Origin: Arsenicibacter sp965247375
GTDB lineage: Bacteria > Bacteroidota > Bacteroidia > Cytophagales > Spirosomataceae
Assembly: GCA_965247375.1 (NCBI GenBank)
Contig: CBDFHU010000108.1
Location: 1 to 64,000, forward strand
DNA: 64,000 nucleotides
Direction of reading: 5' to 3'
Part shown: piece after piece, positions 25,984 to 35,051 of the stretch
How positions within the stretch are numbered: the first letter of the stretch is position 1
Layout: each line of letters starts with the position of its first letter
The notes under the pieces: generated by a model
The model's database searches: none
What the model was told of the DNA's origin: nothing
The model's input: the letters and a program-made list of their open reading frames with translations, nothing else
Translations under genes and position numbers: made by a program

Positions 25984-26016
25984 AACGGTCTGATTCCTTA
26001 TCAGGCCGTTTTTTTA
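25984..26016 (+). terminator. Terminator after the 25593 gene
   Basis: Ten-base stem AACGGTCTGA / TCAGGCCGTT (one G-U pair), 7-base loop, then seven T. Confidence 0.8.
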
Positions 26017-26047
26017 TGGACTCAAAAAATTATTTTTACAAAATGTA

Positions 26048-26077
26048 TTGACATTTTATAAAACATGTTTACCTTTG
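26048..26077 (+). promoter_or_regulatory. Promoter of the left plus-strand cassette
   Basis: TTG (26048-26050), 19 bases, TACCTTTG (26070-26077): a good Bacteroidota promoter. A 30-bp segment around it is the same as at 47.6 kb. Drives the 26116 gene. Confidence 0.7.
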
Positions 26078-26103
26078 TACATGCCTTAACGAAAGGGCTA
26101 AAA

Positions 26104-26117
26104 CTTAAAACAATTAT
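26104..26117 (+). promoter_or_regulatory. Prophage leader element, representative copy
   Basis: CTTAAAACAATTAT with its last AT in the start codon. Other copies (minus unless noted): 23127, 24266, 29113 (+, no gene), 32176, 47665 (+), 53379, 54574, 55037, 57265, 59473, 60841, 61339. Each lies at 0-12 bases from a start. Not seen in the host part. Confidence 0.7.
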
Positions 26118-26361
26118 GGAAGAGAATCAGGAATTAACGGCCGAACAATCGGCCAAAATTATCAGCCTCAGCACAGCATACATTGAGGTAATTACAAACA
26201 TCACTGCCCGCCTGTATGCAGATTACCAGTCAGGGCGGTTAAGCTACTTCAAGTACTCTCAACGCCTGACAAAGTGGGAAAACGAGTATAACCGGGCCAA
26301 GGCCATTATCAACGATTTAACGCCTAAGCCAGCCCCACAGTATGAGTCCGAAGCAGTATGA
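26116..26361 (+). CDS. Hypothetical small phage protein
   Basis: 81 residues from ATG 26116 (MEENQELTAEQSAK), chosen because the prophage leader element CTTAAAACAATTAT ends in this ATG; an upstream ATG at 26065 overlaps the promoter. Helical, acidic to neutral, with YIEVITNITARLYADYQSG. The stop overlaps the next start by 20 bases. No family recognised. Confidence 0.6.
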   Translation: MEENQELTAEQSAKIISLSTAYIEVITNITARLYADYQSGRLSYFKYSQRLTKWENEYNRAKAIINDLTPKPAPQYESEAV

Positions 26362-26575
26362 CTTTATTTTGTCGGTAATTACTGGAGAAGCCCAATATAC
26401 ACCGGCCAACAAAGACAAGGCCCGCCTAATCCTGATCGAGCACCCCTATACGCTTTACCCTTGGGACCGGCCCAAGCCCGGACACATGACCCAAAATCAA
26501 CGTAATACCCTGCTATGGTTTATCCGGTTTTGTGAGGTAGCCGAAGAGGTAAGAGAGGCGGAAACGATCATTTGA
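26342..26575 (+). CDS. Hypothetical small phage protein
   Basis: 77 residues starting MSPKQYDFIL. Translationally coupled to the gene before it. Aromatic-rich middle (HPYTLYPWDRPKPGHMTQNQRNTLLWFIRF), charged C-terminus. Function unknown. Last gene before the iteron region. Confidence 0.55.
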   Translation: MSPKQYDFILSVITGEAQYTPANKDKARLILIEHPYTLYPWDRPKPGHMTQNQRNTLLWFIRFCEVAEEVREAETII

Positions 26576-26579
26576 CCCT

Positions 26580-26880
26580 GCGTGTAACAGTTCACAACAA
26601 AAAATACTATCTGATAATCAACGTTGTAACAGTTACACTTGGGTTTTCAAAAACTCCACAGAATAGAGAATATATATAAGGGGTAGTACTATATATAATC
26701 AGTGTACTAATGTATATAGCATTTCCCCTTATATATTTATTATAAAAACAAGTGTTACAAGTGTTACAGACATTATAACTAAAAGTAAATCAGTTAATTG
26801 CGTGTAACACTTGGCAAAAAATGAAGTGTTACCAACTGTTACAAGTGTTACACGGTGTATTGACATTTTATTAAATTTGG
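26580..26880. repeat. Iteron-like region A with 69-bp repeat
   Basis: Gene-free. Contains: (1) 26612-26680, a 69-bp copy of 54625-54693 with one difference; (2) a perfect 12-bp inverted repeat ATATATAAGGGG at 26672-26683 and 26725-26736 around an AT-rich core; (3) GTGTTACA/TGTAACAC boxes in both orientations at 26582, 26626, 26751, 26801 and 26824-26855. Layout resembles a replication origin or a clustered repressor-binding region. Confidence 0.75.
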
Positions 26881-26883
26881 GGC

Positions 26884-27105
26884 ATGAGCGAAAAGAAAAA
26901 GGGTTCAGGACCTGCCCCCGGGCGGGTTGTCGATTGGGATACAAGGCCGGAAGGGCCTCAATCAAAGATGGTGTCTACTCGAATCCGGTTTGATGCACTG
27001 GACATTCTGGAGCACATAAAAAAAACCGGTAAACGGGGAGCCGCTACCGATTTCGTTAATGAGGCAATCTTAGAAAAATGGGAAAGAGAGAAAGGTAAAT
27101 CCTAG
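26884..27105 (+). CDS. Small putative DNA-binding protein
   Basis: 73 residues, basic. N-terminus is Gly/Pro-rich and extended (GSGPAPGRVVDWDTRPEG), then a strand-helix-helix part 'STRIRFDALDILEHIKKTGKRGAATDFVNEAI' that resembles a ribbon-helix-helix/Arc-type domain. The ATG sits 3 bases after the TGTATTGACATTTTAT element. Possibly a regulator binding the adjacent iterons (inference). Confidence 0.5.
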   Translation: MSEKKKGSGPAPGRVVDWDTRPEGPQSKMVSTRIRFDALDILEHIKKTGKRGAATDFVNEAILEKWEREKGKS

Positions 27106-27106
27106 G

Positions 27107-27670
27107 CTACCATTCTTCATTTCTATCAGAGCCAATTGCAGCACGTATAGAGTTCATAACCAAAGCGCATTTGTCGTCAACTGCCTGAAAAAGGGAAAGG
27201 ATCGTTTTCTTATCTCCCATGTTATAAAACTCTATCGGCACCTCACTGGCTGGATATTTCGGGTCGGGCTTAAAGTCTAAGACTAAGTCTTTTATTAATA
27301 ATCTATAGCGGCCGTCTTTAATATCAATGGCTATCGTTTGATGTAAGTATGTGTTTACAAGGCTACCAAAAGAGTTCCTGTATCTTATTTTAGTATAACC
27401 CTTAACAACCAATTCGCCGGACTGTATGTCCTGAAGCTGTATAACATCAGCGGACGAACGGAAGTTTTCGACAAACCAACGCCTAGTCCTGCGATAGATT
27501 TGGTCTTTGTTAAGCCCTGATGCAGAAAGGTTTGCCTTGTACACTACCTCATCATCTTCCATCGGCAAAATGCCCATTAGCTTACCATTAGTTTTGGTTA
27601 GCTTTGTTATAGAGGCGCAACCGCTAAAAATAAAAGGCAGGAACAAGATTAATAAAAGGTGCTTTTTCAT
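27107..27670 (-). CDS. DUF4468-like lipoprotein (moron)
   Basis: 187 residues. Signal peptide with lipobox (LPFIFSGC near residue 18). The mature part has the DUF4468 pattern common in Bacteroidota: YKANLSASGLNKDQIYRRTRRWFVENF, GELVVKGY and IAIDIKDGRYRLLIKDL, a TBP-like fold. Probably anchored in the envelope. It is the only minus gene inside the left plus-strand cassette and is divergent from the HTH gene, as expected for a lysogeny-expressed moron that alters the host surface. Confidence 0.65.
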   Translation of the reverse strand: MKKHLLLILFLPFIFSGCASITKLTKTNGKLMGILPMEDDEVVYKANLSASGLNKDQIYRRTRRWFVENFRSSADVIQLQDIQSGELVVKGYTKIRYRNSFGSLVNTYLHQTIAIDIKDGRYRLLIKDLVLDFKPDPKYPASEVPIEFYNMGDKKTILSLFQAVDDKCALVMNSIRAAIGSDRNEEW

Positions 27671-27713
27671 GAAATGGAATGTTTTTTTTGCTAAAGTACA
27701 AAAGATTTAATAT

Positions 27714-27938
27714 ATGAATAAGGAGATAGGCGAAAGTGTAGCCAAGGAAATCGGCTCAATGATCCGCCAAGCTAGAAAAGAGAAAGGTCTTACACAAAGT
27801 AAGTTGGGTGAGTTACTTGGAGTATCAAAAGTTACCGTAGCTCATTATGAATCAGGAAAGCAGAACTTCACAATTGATACGCTGGATCGTATAGCGAAAG
27901 CGCTTGAGCTAAAATTTACCGGAAAATTTGCAAAGTAA
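27714..27938 (+). CDS. Small XRE-type HTH regulator
   Basis: 74 residues, nearly all one helix-turn-helix: IRQARKEKGLTQSKLGELLGVSKVTVAHYESGKQNFTIDTLDRIAKAL. Cro-like size with no sensor domain. Divergent from the lipoprotein gene 44 bases away, so it likely controls that promoter pair and perhaps the antirepressor genes downstream. Distinct from the CI/Cro pair at 62 kb. Confidence 0.8.
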   Translation: MNKEIGESVAKEIGSMIRQARKEKGLTQSKLGELLGVSKVTVAHYESGKQNFTIDTLDRIAKALELKFTGKFAK

Positions 27939-27941
27939 AAG

Positions 27942-27973
27942 TTTGTACATCATACATACTTTTTATACCTTTG
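27942..27973 (+). promoter_or_regulatory. Promoter ahead of the antirepressor genes
   Basis: TTTG (27942-27945), 20 bases, TACCTTTG (27966-27973): a near-consensus Bacteroidota promoter just past the HTH gene stop. Confidence 0.65.
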
Positions 27974-27987
27974 TTGTGATAAAAAAA

Positions 27988-28019
27988 AGCCCCAAGGCTA
28001 CTCGTAATAGCCTTGGGGC
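27988..28019 (-). terminator. Strong hairpin between promoter and antirepressor operon
   Basis: Stem GCCCCAAGGCT / AGCCTTGGGGC with a 10-base loop. On the minus strand it ends in seven T and can stop antisense read-through; on plus there is no T tract, so there it is an early leader hairpin. Confidence 0.7.
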
Positions 28020-28049
28020 ATATGTCCAACTAAAACTTGTGACCGTTCC

Positions 28050-28346
28050 ATGAACACACAACAAAGATACGCCCGATTCCGGCGTTATGCAAAAAACCGT
28101 GAGCAAACGGTAAACCTACCTGCTGACCTGCAAAAGGCCATTGACGATTACTTTGCCGCCTTTGGTGGTGCCCGTGAAGCCGAATTAGGGCTACTCGACA
28201 TTGTTGAACTAGCCATTTACAACGAAGAGTCTGATTTATCACAGGTGTGTGCAGCTTACTTGTTCTTCTACAAAGAGACCCGCAAGCTACTTGAATCATT
28301 GGAAGTTTATGCTGAACGGAAAGGGGGTAAGTCATGCAAGAGATAA
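28050..28346 (+). CDS. Hypothetical phage protein upstream of antirepressor
   Basis: 98 residues, helical. RYAKNREQTVNLPADLQKAIDDYFAAFGG opens it; the C-terminus is basic. The stop overlaps the antirepressor start by 13 bases, so the two are translationally coupled. No family recognised; a partner of the antirepressor is possible. Confidence 0.55.
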   Translation: MNTQQRYARFRRYAKNREQTVNLPADLQKAIDDYFAAFGGAREAELGLLDIVELAIYNEESDLSQVCAAYLFFYKETRKLLESLEVYAERKGGKSCKR

Positions 28347-29101
28347 TCAAAGTAACAGCCAATCCCCAAGGCGAAGGGGTTGTTTCAGCAAGAGAGCTAC
28401 ACGAGTTTTTAGAAGTAGGGGCGGACTTTACAAACTGGTGTAAGAGAATGTTTGCATATGGCTTCGTTGAAGGGCAAGATTATTCGCTCGCCAAAATTGG
28501 CGAGCGGTCAGCACATAACAAAACCGACTATGCACTAACCATAGACACCGCCAAGGAAATATCAATGCTTCAGCGTTCGCCGAAAGGTAAGCAGGCCCGC
28601 CAATACTTTATCGAATGCGAACGGCAACTTAAACAAAGAACGGCCGTTGCCCTGCCCAATGCCAAGGAACTTGCTTTAATGGTGGTCCGGTCAGAAGAGC
28701 AACGCGAACGGCTTGAGAAGGAAAACAAAAAGCTCAGACGCAATAATACGCAAATGGCCTCGGAGCTAAAGCGCGAACTCAGACGGCTAGCCGCCCGAAT
28801 AGACGAAATAGCCGTTGGTCCGGCTCCGACGGTACGGCCTAAAAAGGCCATTGTGCAGGAGAATAAGGAATGGGATTATGTGAACCGGTATTTTATGCCA
28901 CCTACCGAACAGTATCACATAATGAAAAGCTTCCTTTCTGCCAGTGACGTAAGCAAGGTTATTGAAGAAAGGACCGGCATTAAGTTTGGCTTGCGAAAAA
29001 TAGGTCAGGCACTCATAAGGCTAACCGGTGGTCAACCGGAGATACTTAGAAGCAAAACAACTATTCGCCGGGGCTATTGGGTAGTAGCCCGGAGAGTCTG
29101 A
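28334..29101 (+). CDS. AntA/AntB-type phage antirepressor
   Basis: 255 residues. The first about 95 residues match AntA/AntB: VVSARELHEFLEVGADFTNWCKRMFAYGFVEGQDYSL and TIDTAKEISMLQRSPKGKQARQYFIECER. A coiled coil (about 110-160) leads to a C-terminal domain with a second helical module ending GYWVVARRV. Antirepressors of this class bind and inactivate the phage repressor. This matters because the CI-like protein at 62 kb seems unable to cleave itself. Ends 30 bases before a terminator. Confidence 0.8.
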   Translation: MQEIIKVTANPQGEGVVSARELHEFLEVGADFTNWCKRMFAYGFVEGQDYSLAKIGERSAHNKTDYALTIDTAKEISMLQRSPKGKQARQYFIECERQLKQRTAVALPNAKELALMVVRSEEQRERLEKENKKLRRNNTQMASELKRELRRLAARIDEIAVGPAPTVRPKKAIVQENKEWDYVNRYFMPPTEQYHIMKSFLSASDVSKVIEERTGIKFGLRKIGQALIRLTGGQPEILRSKTTIRRGYWVVARRV

Positions 29102-29131
29102 CCCTTGCCAAACTTAAAACAATCATAGAAA

Positions 29132-29158
29132 AAGGCCCCGGCTATTAACCGGGGCCTT
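29132..29158 (-). terminator. Terminator of the tail operon (tape measure)
   Basis: Ten-base perfect stem AAGGCCCCGG / CCGGGGCCTT, 7-base loop; on the minus strand followed by TTTTTT. 5 bases past the tape measure stop. A solitary leader element (29113-29126) lies just left of it. Confidence 0.8.
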
Positions 29159-29162
29159 GCTA

Positions 29163-32100
29163 TTAAATATCGTGTTTCAGTTCTCTTACTCTAATATTCC
29201 CCGATTTACGGGATATTTCAGCCACTTCGACAACAGGGGCGGGCAATTCCCTAAAAACCTCCGACATAGCTGTTTTTAGCGCCGCTACGCTCATTTCTCC
29301 GCTTTGGCTACCCACCGCAACGCCGCCCGCATAAAATGCCGTAGAGGGGCTTATTTGCGGTGCATTCGGGAACGGCCTGCCTCCCCCTAGCTGGTTGATG
29401 GCCGATAATACCGGATAAAACATACTGGTACTTCGGGCATTAAGAACGCTTTCGCCATTACTGATCTTGGCGGGTATACTGTCCGACGTTCCGGAACCGG
29501 CACCCCTGATAAATGCCCCCCGCCCGTCTGACTGATAGCCTGGCACACCACCTAAAGCGAACTCCTGAGTTTGAATGATTGCCCTGTTTTGCGCTGCCGT
29601 AATATGTGCAGCCGCAACCAGAAAGCCCGCTAAGATCGGATTACCGGCCGTTGCCAGAATATTGATAATTGCCTTGGCCTCATTGATATAACTCTCAGCC
29701 AAGGCGATTTTACGGCGTTTTTCGGCCGCTTCTTTCTCAATCTTTTCGCGTTTGCCTGCAAAGTCCTTTTCAATCTTTTCGCGCATATCAGCATTAAGCC
29801 CCGCCGAATCAAGCGCCGCCTTTTGCTGTTTATCCAGATTGGAAAGCTGGACCTTGCTTTGGGCTTCAGCGATTGTCGATAAGGCGGTATTAACCTGTTC
29901 ACCGATTTGGGTTATCTGATTGGCAACGTTCAGGATATAACCTTTCTGAAGCTCTTCAATCTCCTTATTGGCCCGCTTCTGAATCGCCAAACGTTCATTG
30001 GCCGTAAGTTGCTCGTTGGCCAACTCCATAACGGCCCGTTTCCGGATCGCCGCAATCTGCAAATCAAGCTCTTTTTTGCTGCCTGCCTTAGCGTCAACCA
30101 ATGCCGCTTCAGTTGCTGCCAGGCTGTCACGGTTGCGCTTTTCCAGATCGGTTTTAATACGGTCTGTGAGTTGTTTACTAAGGCGGGCACGACGTTCGTT
30201 GACCTCTTCGACTAAGGCCAATTGTTTGTCGTAAAAGGCTTTTTCCGCGTCTGCAAGGGTTTTCTTTTCTATTGCGTCTATCCGTGTAAGTTCGGCCGAA
30301 AGTCGCACCTTGTCCGTTATTTGGCCCTTTGCCGCCGCCCTGCTTATTTCGGCCTCTTCCTTAATCAGCTTTTGCCGTAAAACCAGCTCTTTCGCCGTGC
30401 CCTCTTCGACTAACGCTAATTGGGCTTCAATACCTGCCTTTCTGGTTTCTGCCTGTAGGGTTAGGCGTTCAGCCTCTTTTTCGGTTAGAAGCTTCGTAAT
30501 ATCAGCCTCCCCCTTTTCGATAATTAGCTGTTTAGTCTCCTGATTGTCTTTATACTGATTGGCTTCAGCTTTTGCGGCCGCTCTGATCGCCTCGACCTCA
30601 AGCGCCGTAGAATCCTTACCCTGAAGCTTTGCGATTTCAGCACGTAAGGCGATTTTCTTAGCCAGCAAATCAAGCTCTTTCTGTTCGGCTTCGGCTATCT
30701 TTTCGGCTGCTTCCTTGGCCTTATCCGCTCCCTCCTGCCGGATGCTGTTTAACGAGTTGTTTAGCTCGGTCTGTTTGCCTAGGCTGTCTTCCTGAATCTC
30801 TGCAAGCTTTATTTCGGCCTCTGCAATCTTGTCCCGATATTCTACCGATATGGAACCCCCTACCTGATTTGCTTTTGCTTCGGCCTTAATGTTGTCGATA
30901 ACCCGACGTTGTACAGCTTCCTGCTGTTTTAATAGCCCGTTTTCTATCTCGAAAGCCTTTTTAGCTGCTGCCTCACGTACTTTAATACTCTTGGTAGTGT
31001 CTTCAGCGATTAGCTTCTGTTTCTCAATTTCGGCCCTGTTTTTTGCCCGCTGTACTTCAATTTTACGTTCCTCTTCACGCAACCCCTGAGCCTTTTTTGT
31101 AAGCTCTTCGGCTTGGTCCGCTGCCTTTTTTGTTTCGGTCACAAGGTTTGTGGCACCGGTTGCCAATTGGGCCAAGCCGTCAGCCGCTTTGCTCCAATCC
31201 AGATTCACTATACCGGCCGCAATAACCTGAAAAGCCTTTAACCTGTTTAGCAGGTTTTCACCGATTAGTTTAATCAGGTCCGTAAGGCCCTGTTTTGGGT
31301 CTGTGAAGACCTTTACAAGCACTTTCCCGATAGGAGCAAGCCGGTTTAACAACGACGCAAAAGCGCCTCCTAAAGCGGCTGTTTTGCGGGCTAAATAGTC
31401 GGCCCCGTTCTGACTCTTCGTTAAGAAAGAAACCAGTCCGGCAAGGGCCGCAATAATCAACCCGATACCAAGACCTTTTAAAGCCAGACCTAAAAACTGT
31501 GTGCCTTTGCCCGCCGCTAAACTTGCCGCTTCTGTAGCAGTCATGCCCTTAACCGTTTCGCGTATTGTCGAGACCTGTGCAAGCAAATTGGCCCGATACT
31601 CCTTAATGCCCGCTGCCTGCTGTTTCCAGCTATCCCGAAAGTCTTTTAGTACGTCGATAGCTGAAGAAACTTTATTGAAAAAGTTCTCATGCTCACCCAG
31701 GGCATTTTTTATTGCCTCTTCGTAATTGCCGACATTGCGCCGTGTATCACCTACCCCCTTTTCAAGCTCTTTTAATTCGTCCGAAATCTTTTTCATTTCG
31801 GCACTTAAAACACCGCCCGTTTTTGCGTTCTTTAATTCCTCTTCAGACAGTCCCGCCCATTCAACAGAAAGCAGGGATAAGCGGGCACGTAACTGGTTTA
31901 CATACCCAATATTTTCGTCATTTGCTTTTTGCTGAAGCTCTGCAATCCGGTTATTTTTTTTTAGCTCTTCGTTAAGTTGCTTGGTCTTGTCTTCAATTTC
32001 AGACAAGCTTTCTGCATACTTTTCATTGCTGATAACACCGTTTTTATTCAGGGTCCCTAAATCCTTAGCCTCCTGCTTTAATCCGGCTATTTCAGACTTT

Positions 32101-32177
32101 AATTCCTTAACCCGCTTTTTGGTGTCTTTTTCCTTTAGCTCAATCTCAAATATTAAGCGGTCTTTTTCTTCTGCCAT
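29163..32177 (-). CDS. Tail tape measure protein
   Basis: 1004 residues. N-terminal 190 residues are coiled coil, then a hydrophobic stretch (LALKGLGIGLIIAALAGLVSFL) near 230, then 500 residues of charged coiled coil rich in Ala/Glu/Lys, a second hydrophobic zone near 830, and a small C-terminal domain (GGVPGYQSDGRGAFIRGAGSGTSDSIPAKISNGE) typical of tape measures. At about 1.5 angstrom per residue it predicts a tail near 150 nm. Leader element at 32176-32189 overlaps its ATG. Last gene of the tail operon. Confidence 0.85.
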   Translation of the reverse strand: MAEEKDRLIFEIELKEKDTKKRVKELKSEIAGLKQEAKDLGTLNKNGVISNEKYAESLSEIEDKTKQLNEELKKNNRIAELQQKANDENIGYVNQLRARLSLLSVEWAGLSEEELKNAKTGGVLSAEMKKISDELKELEKGVGDTRRNVGNYEEAIKNALGEHENFFNKVSSAIDVLKDFRDSWKQQAAGIKEYRANLLAQVSTIRETVKGMTATEAASLAAGKGTQFLGLALKGLGIGLIIAALAGLVSFLTKSQNGADYLARKTAALGGAFASLLNRLAPIGKVLVKVFTDPKQGLTDLIKLIGENLLNRLKAFQVIAAGIVNLDWSKAADGLAQLATGATNLVTETKKAADQAEELTKKAQGLREEERKIEVQRAKNRAEIEKQKLIAEDTTKSIKVREAAAKKAFEIENGLLKQQEAVQRRVIDNIKAEAKANQVGGSISVEYRDKIAEAEIKLAEIQEDSLGKQTELNNSLNSIRQEGADKAKEAAEKIAEAEQKELDLLAKKIALRAEIAKLQGKDSTALEVEAIRAAAKAEANQYKDNQETKQLIIEKGEADITKLLTEKEAERLTLQAETRKAGIEAQLALVEEGTAKELVLRQKLIKEEAEISRAAAKGQITDKVRLSAELTRIDAIEKKTLADAEKAFYDKQLALVEEVNERRARLSKQLTDRIKTDLEKRNRDSLAATEAALVDAKAGSKKELDLQIAAIRKRAVMELANEQLTANERLAIQKRANKEIEELQKGYILNVANQITQIGEQVNTALSTIAEAQSKVQLSNLDKQQKAALDSAGLNADMREKIEKDFAGKREKIEKEAAEKRRKIALAESYINEAKAIINILATAGNPILAGFLVAAAHITAAQNRAIIQTQEFALGGVPGYQSDGRGAFIRGAGSGTSDSIPAKISNGESVLNARSTSMFYPVLSAINQLGGGRPFPNAPQISPSTAFYAGGVAVGSQSGEMSVAALKTAMSEVFRELPAPVVEVAEISRKSGNIRVRELKHDI

Positions 32178-32192
32178 AATTGTTTTAAGTTT

Positions 32193-34223
32193 TTAAAAAG
32201 CAATAAGGGTGACTTTACAAGGCAAATCAGGGAAATAGTTTTCTATCTTATTCAGGTAGTAATAACCGTCATTAAGATACATATTGCCAGCCCTGATTCT
32301 ATGCAGACGTATAGGCCGGTTAAGGTCAATATTCATTACGTCGCTTGGCCTAAGCAGTAAATAAACCTCCAGTGTGCGGGGCCGTCTCAAAATCCTGATA
32401 AGCCCGCCATAGTAGCGCTTAATCAATGACTGTTCGCCGAACTGACCCGTTACTAAATCAAAGCATAAACAGAATGCAGTTTCAGCCCTGACGGAAATAG
32501 CCGGACGCTTAGAAAACCATGCAGGCATAAGCGACACATTCACCGGCAAAATGGCCCCCGTTTCGGTCAGCACTTTTGTCGGCACATCAAACGATTTTGT
32601 ATTATCAACCAGTATCAGCCGGGGCATTGTATTCTTCTTGCTGATCGTTATGTTTCCCGAAGTGTCTTTAGTGACGGTACGGGTTTCTATTTTCAGGGGT
32701 TCCCCGTAACCGGCGATAGAAGAAACAGCGTTTTCAGTTGCTGCAAACGGCAAGTCAAAAAGAGTGACATCAGGGGGCAATGTTTCAGCATTGCAATTAA
32801 TAATGCCATCCCCAAACCCCTTTGTTACGCCGTCCGTTTCTTTCCACTTGAGCCGGTTTATAATGCCGTAGCCGTCAACCCTTGGTTTATAGGTTGCGCC
32901 CCTTTCGTCTATTTTCGTACTCCAGTCGGCCGCAATGGCCGTACTGTTCACGGCATCAGTCAGGCCATTGAAAACTAAGAGCCGCCGTATTGCTTTGGCA
33001 TCCCATGTGCCACACATCAGGAATGCAACCGCTTTGACAAGTTCAACCCCCGTAATGTCTGGCAGGTTTCGGGCTACCGGCCATGTGTCGCCATATTGTA
33101 CTTTATTGTCCGGAGCGTAGTTTACCCAAACCTTGTCGGGGTCGTTAAAAACTACTGCTTTCCATTGAGCAACAACCGTTTGTTTGGCCATCCGGAACCG
33201 GATACGCAATTGGTCCCCTGCTTTACAATTTACTGTTGCAGATAGCTGTATAATATCTTGACGGACACCACTTTGATTATAAGGTCCGCTTCTGGCAAGC
33301 CTTTCAGATGCGACCTCTACGCCGTTTTTTTCGACTATCAAATAAGCCTCAACCCCGCCGAAATCTATACTTAACGAAACGGTTTGTACGGCATCGACCA
33401 AAACCCGCATATCCTCATCAGGCACATAAGACTTAATACTTACCTTATAGTTTCCTGCCTTGCCTTGTGTCCACGTTTCTAATGGCTTGTCAACTACCGT
33501 TAGCTCCTGCACTCTGTCGATTTTACCGCCGAACATTAAAACCGGAGGCACAACGGGGACCGTCACACGCGCCCGCCTATCGTCTACCCATTCGTCAGAC
33601 CGGTTTACGGGGTCCTGCTCAACAAATGGCAATGCCAACGATTTATAAAAAGGGTCGTTCCGGATTTCGCCGGATATAGAAAAACCCTCTTCCTTTAGCA
33701 TCTGATCTAACAGAGTATGGACGTACAAGGCCGGATAAATCGCGTCTGCCGGTACTTCTCCCCCTGATATGGTCCCATAGTCGATTAGCGGAAAAACTAC
33801 GCCCTGTTGAGCGTATTGGGCCGCGTTGATCGTCTGAATGTTCCATTTGAAGTTATACCGGTCCAAACTGGCCGTTCTGATACTACGCCCTAATCCATCG
33901 AATACGTTAATTTTTTCATCTGACAAGCTCACTTCCCACCCGTTTGAAAACTGCTCAAGTGTAGCCGTTCCCCTGAACGTTACATTACCGGCACTCACAA
34001 CGTATGCAGGTATACGTTTGTATGGCCAACGGCTCAAGCTATCCGGCCCCTCTGCATTTTCCGTAAGCGTCCTTACTGCCGTTGAGTCAGGCAGGGTAAT
34101 TGCGTTGCTATAACTTGATTGGATAGTCGAAGGCTTTTGCAGGTCGTTCCCCTGCAAGGTCAGCGCTATGTCTTCAGCGTCACAAACCCAAACATCATTG
34201 AGATAAAGACCGTCTTCCATCAT
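32193..34223 (-). CDS. Distal tail / baseplate-type structural protein
   Basis: 676 residues, beta-rich, no TM segment. Starts 'MMEDGLYLNDVWVCDAEDIALTLQGND', a form seen in distal tail proteins of Bacteroidota siphoviruses. Its start overlaps the stop of the upstream gene by 4 bases and it directly precedes the tape measure gene in transcription order reversed (it is transcribed just before it). Likely a tail-tip or hub protein; not assigned to a named family with certainty. Confidence 0.55.
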   Translation of the reverse strand: MMEDGLYLNDVWVCDAEDIALTLQGNDLQKPSTIQSSYSNAITLPDSTAVRTLTENAEGPDSLSRWPYKRIPAYVVSAGNVTFRGTATLEQFSNGWEVSLSDEKINVFDGLGRSIRTASLDRYNFKWNIQTINAAQYAQQGVVFPLIDYGTISGGEVPADAIYPALYVHTLLDQMLKEEGFSISGEIRNDPFYKSLALPFVEQDPVNRSDEWVDDRRARVTVPVVPPVLMFGGKIDRVQELTVVDKPLETWTQGKAGNYKVSIKSYVPDEDMRVLVDAVQTVSLSIDFGGVEAYLIVEKNGVEVASERLARSGPYNQSGVRQDIIQLSATVNCKAGDQLRIRFRMAKQTVVAQWKAVVFNDPDKVWVNYAPDNKVQYGDTWPVARNLPDITGVELVKAVAFLMCGTWDAKAIRRLLVFNGLTDAVNSTAIAADWSTKIDERGATYKPRVDGYGIINRLKWKETDGVTKGFGDGIINCNAETLPPDVTLFDLPFAATENAVSSIAGYGEPLKIETRTVTKDTSGNITISKKNTMPRLILVDNTKSFDVPTKVLTETGAILPVNVSLMPAWFSKRPAISVRAETAFCLCFDLVTGQFGEQSLIKRYYGGLIRILRRPRTLEVYLLLRPSDVMNIDLNRPIRLHRIRAGNMYLNDGYYYLNKIENYFPDLPCKVTLIAF

Positions 34224-34684
34224 GCTCGTGCGGACTTGCGCCCCGGAAAAATCACTTTTACGTCAAGGTACAGGCGGGTCTCCGCCTCTTTCCATTCAGG
34301 AGCGGTAACGGGTTCTACCCTGCAAGGCACCTGCACTAAGGTTTCATCTTTGGTTGGCACCAAAGCATAGATAGCCACACTTTCGAAAATCGTAGCTACC
34401 AACTCAGATTCCTGTTCAGTCAGGACCGCCCGCGCCGTAATGACCTGATTTGACTCTTTGCGAACGTCTGAAACCAAACCACCACGCTTGACAGTGCCAA
34501 GGGTTGTAACCTGCCGTTCCCTGTCCGCAAACCCCTCAAAAAGCCAGTAGGCAGGCCCGAACGGACTAAGCCAGGAGAGGAAAACCCCCGGCTTTCTGCA
34601 ACCTACTGAAGCGACGGGGGCAGACTGGAAAACCAGCCCCCCGAACGTGTCGTCAAACGTTAAATCAAATGTCCCCGTTTCCAT
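34220..34684 (-). CDS. Tail protein, hypothetical
   Basis: 154 residues, beta-rich (TGTFDLTFDDTFGGLVFQSAPVASVG...; VITARAVLTEQESELVATIF). Overlaps both neighbours by 20 and 4 bases, so it is tightly coupled in the tail operon. Size and position fit a distal-tail partner. Confidence 0.5.
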   Translation of the reverse strand: METGTFDLTFDDTFGGLVFQSAPVASVGCRKPGVFLSWLSPFGPAYWLFEGFADRERQVTTLGTVKRGGLVSDVRKESNQVITARAVLTEQESELVATIFESVAIYALVPTKDETLVQVPCRVEPVTAPEWKEAETRLYLDVKVIFPGRKSARA

Positions 34685-35051
34685 TAGCCGCTTTTTCTAC
34701 GTGGTTTTTGTCTACCCAATTCAGGAATCTGGAGAAGCCAGCCCCGAACTTTGTATCAGTTCCCCTAAGCTTGTTTTTGCCAAGGGCCTTACTTATCGTT
34801 TCCCCCTTTTTGCCGAAGGTATAACCCCCCGTTTTAATGCAAAAAGCGTTCAAAACGTCTTTGCCGACCGCCGCCCCGAAAACGTCCAGGGCGTAGGCAA
34901 ATTCACCGGCCCGCGCTAAAATGTGTTTCCATGCCCCACGTTTGCGCTTTAGCAATTCGATAGGGAAATACACAATCTGGAACGATAATAGCAGTACGAA
35001 CAGAATAGGGGCTATTAAAGCCCAAACTATGTTAATTGCTCTCGCTCCCAT
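34665..35051 (-). CDS. Small membrane protein in the tail operon
   Basis: 128 residues. Strong N-terminal hydrophobic helix (NIVWALIAPILFVLLLSFQIVYF), then a basic, Gly-rich region (KTGGYTFGKKGETISKALGKNKL). Overlaps upstream and downstream genes by 20 bases each. Unusual to find a TM protein between tail genes; may help injection or be virion-associated (inference). Confidence 0.5.
   Translation of the reverse strand: MGARAINIVWALIAPILFVLLLSFQIVYFPIELLKRKRGAWKHILARAGEFAYALDVFGAAVGKDVLNAFCIKTGGYTFGKKGETISKALGKNKLRGTDTKFGAGFSRFLNWVDKNHVEKAANGNGDI

Noticed and set aside
26857..26880. Third full promoter at the TGTATTGACATTTTAT element
   Set aside because: The TTG to TAnnTTTG distance is too short; only the element itself is conserved.
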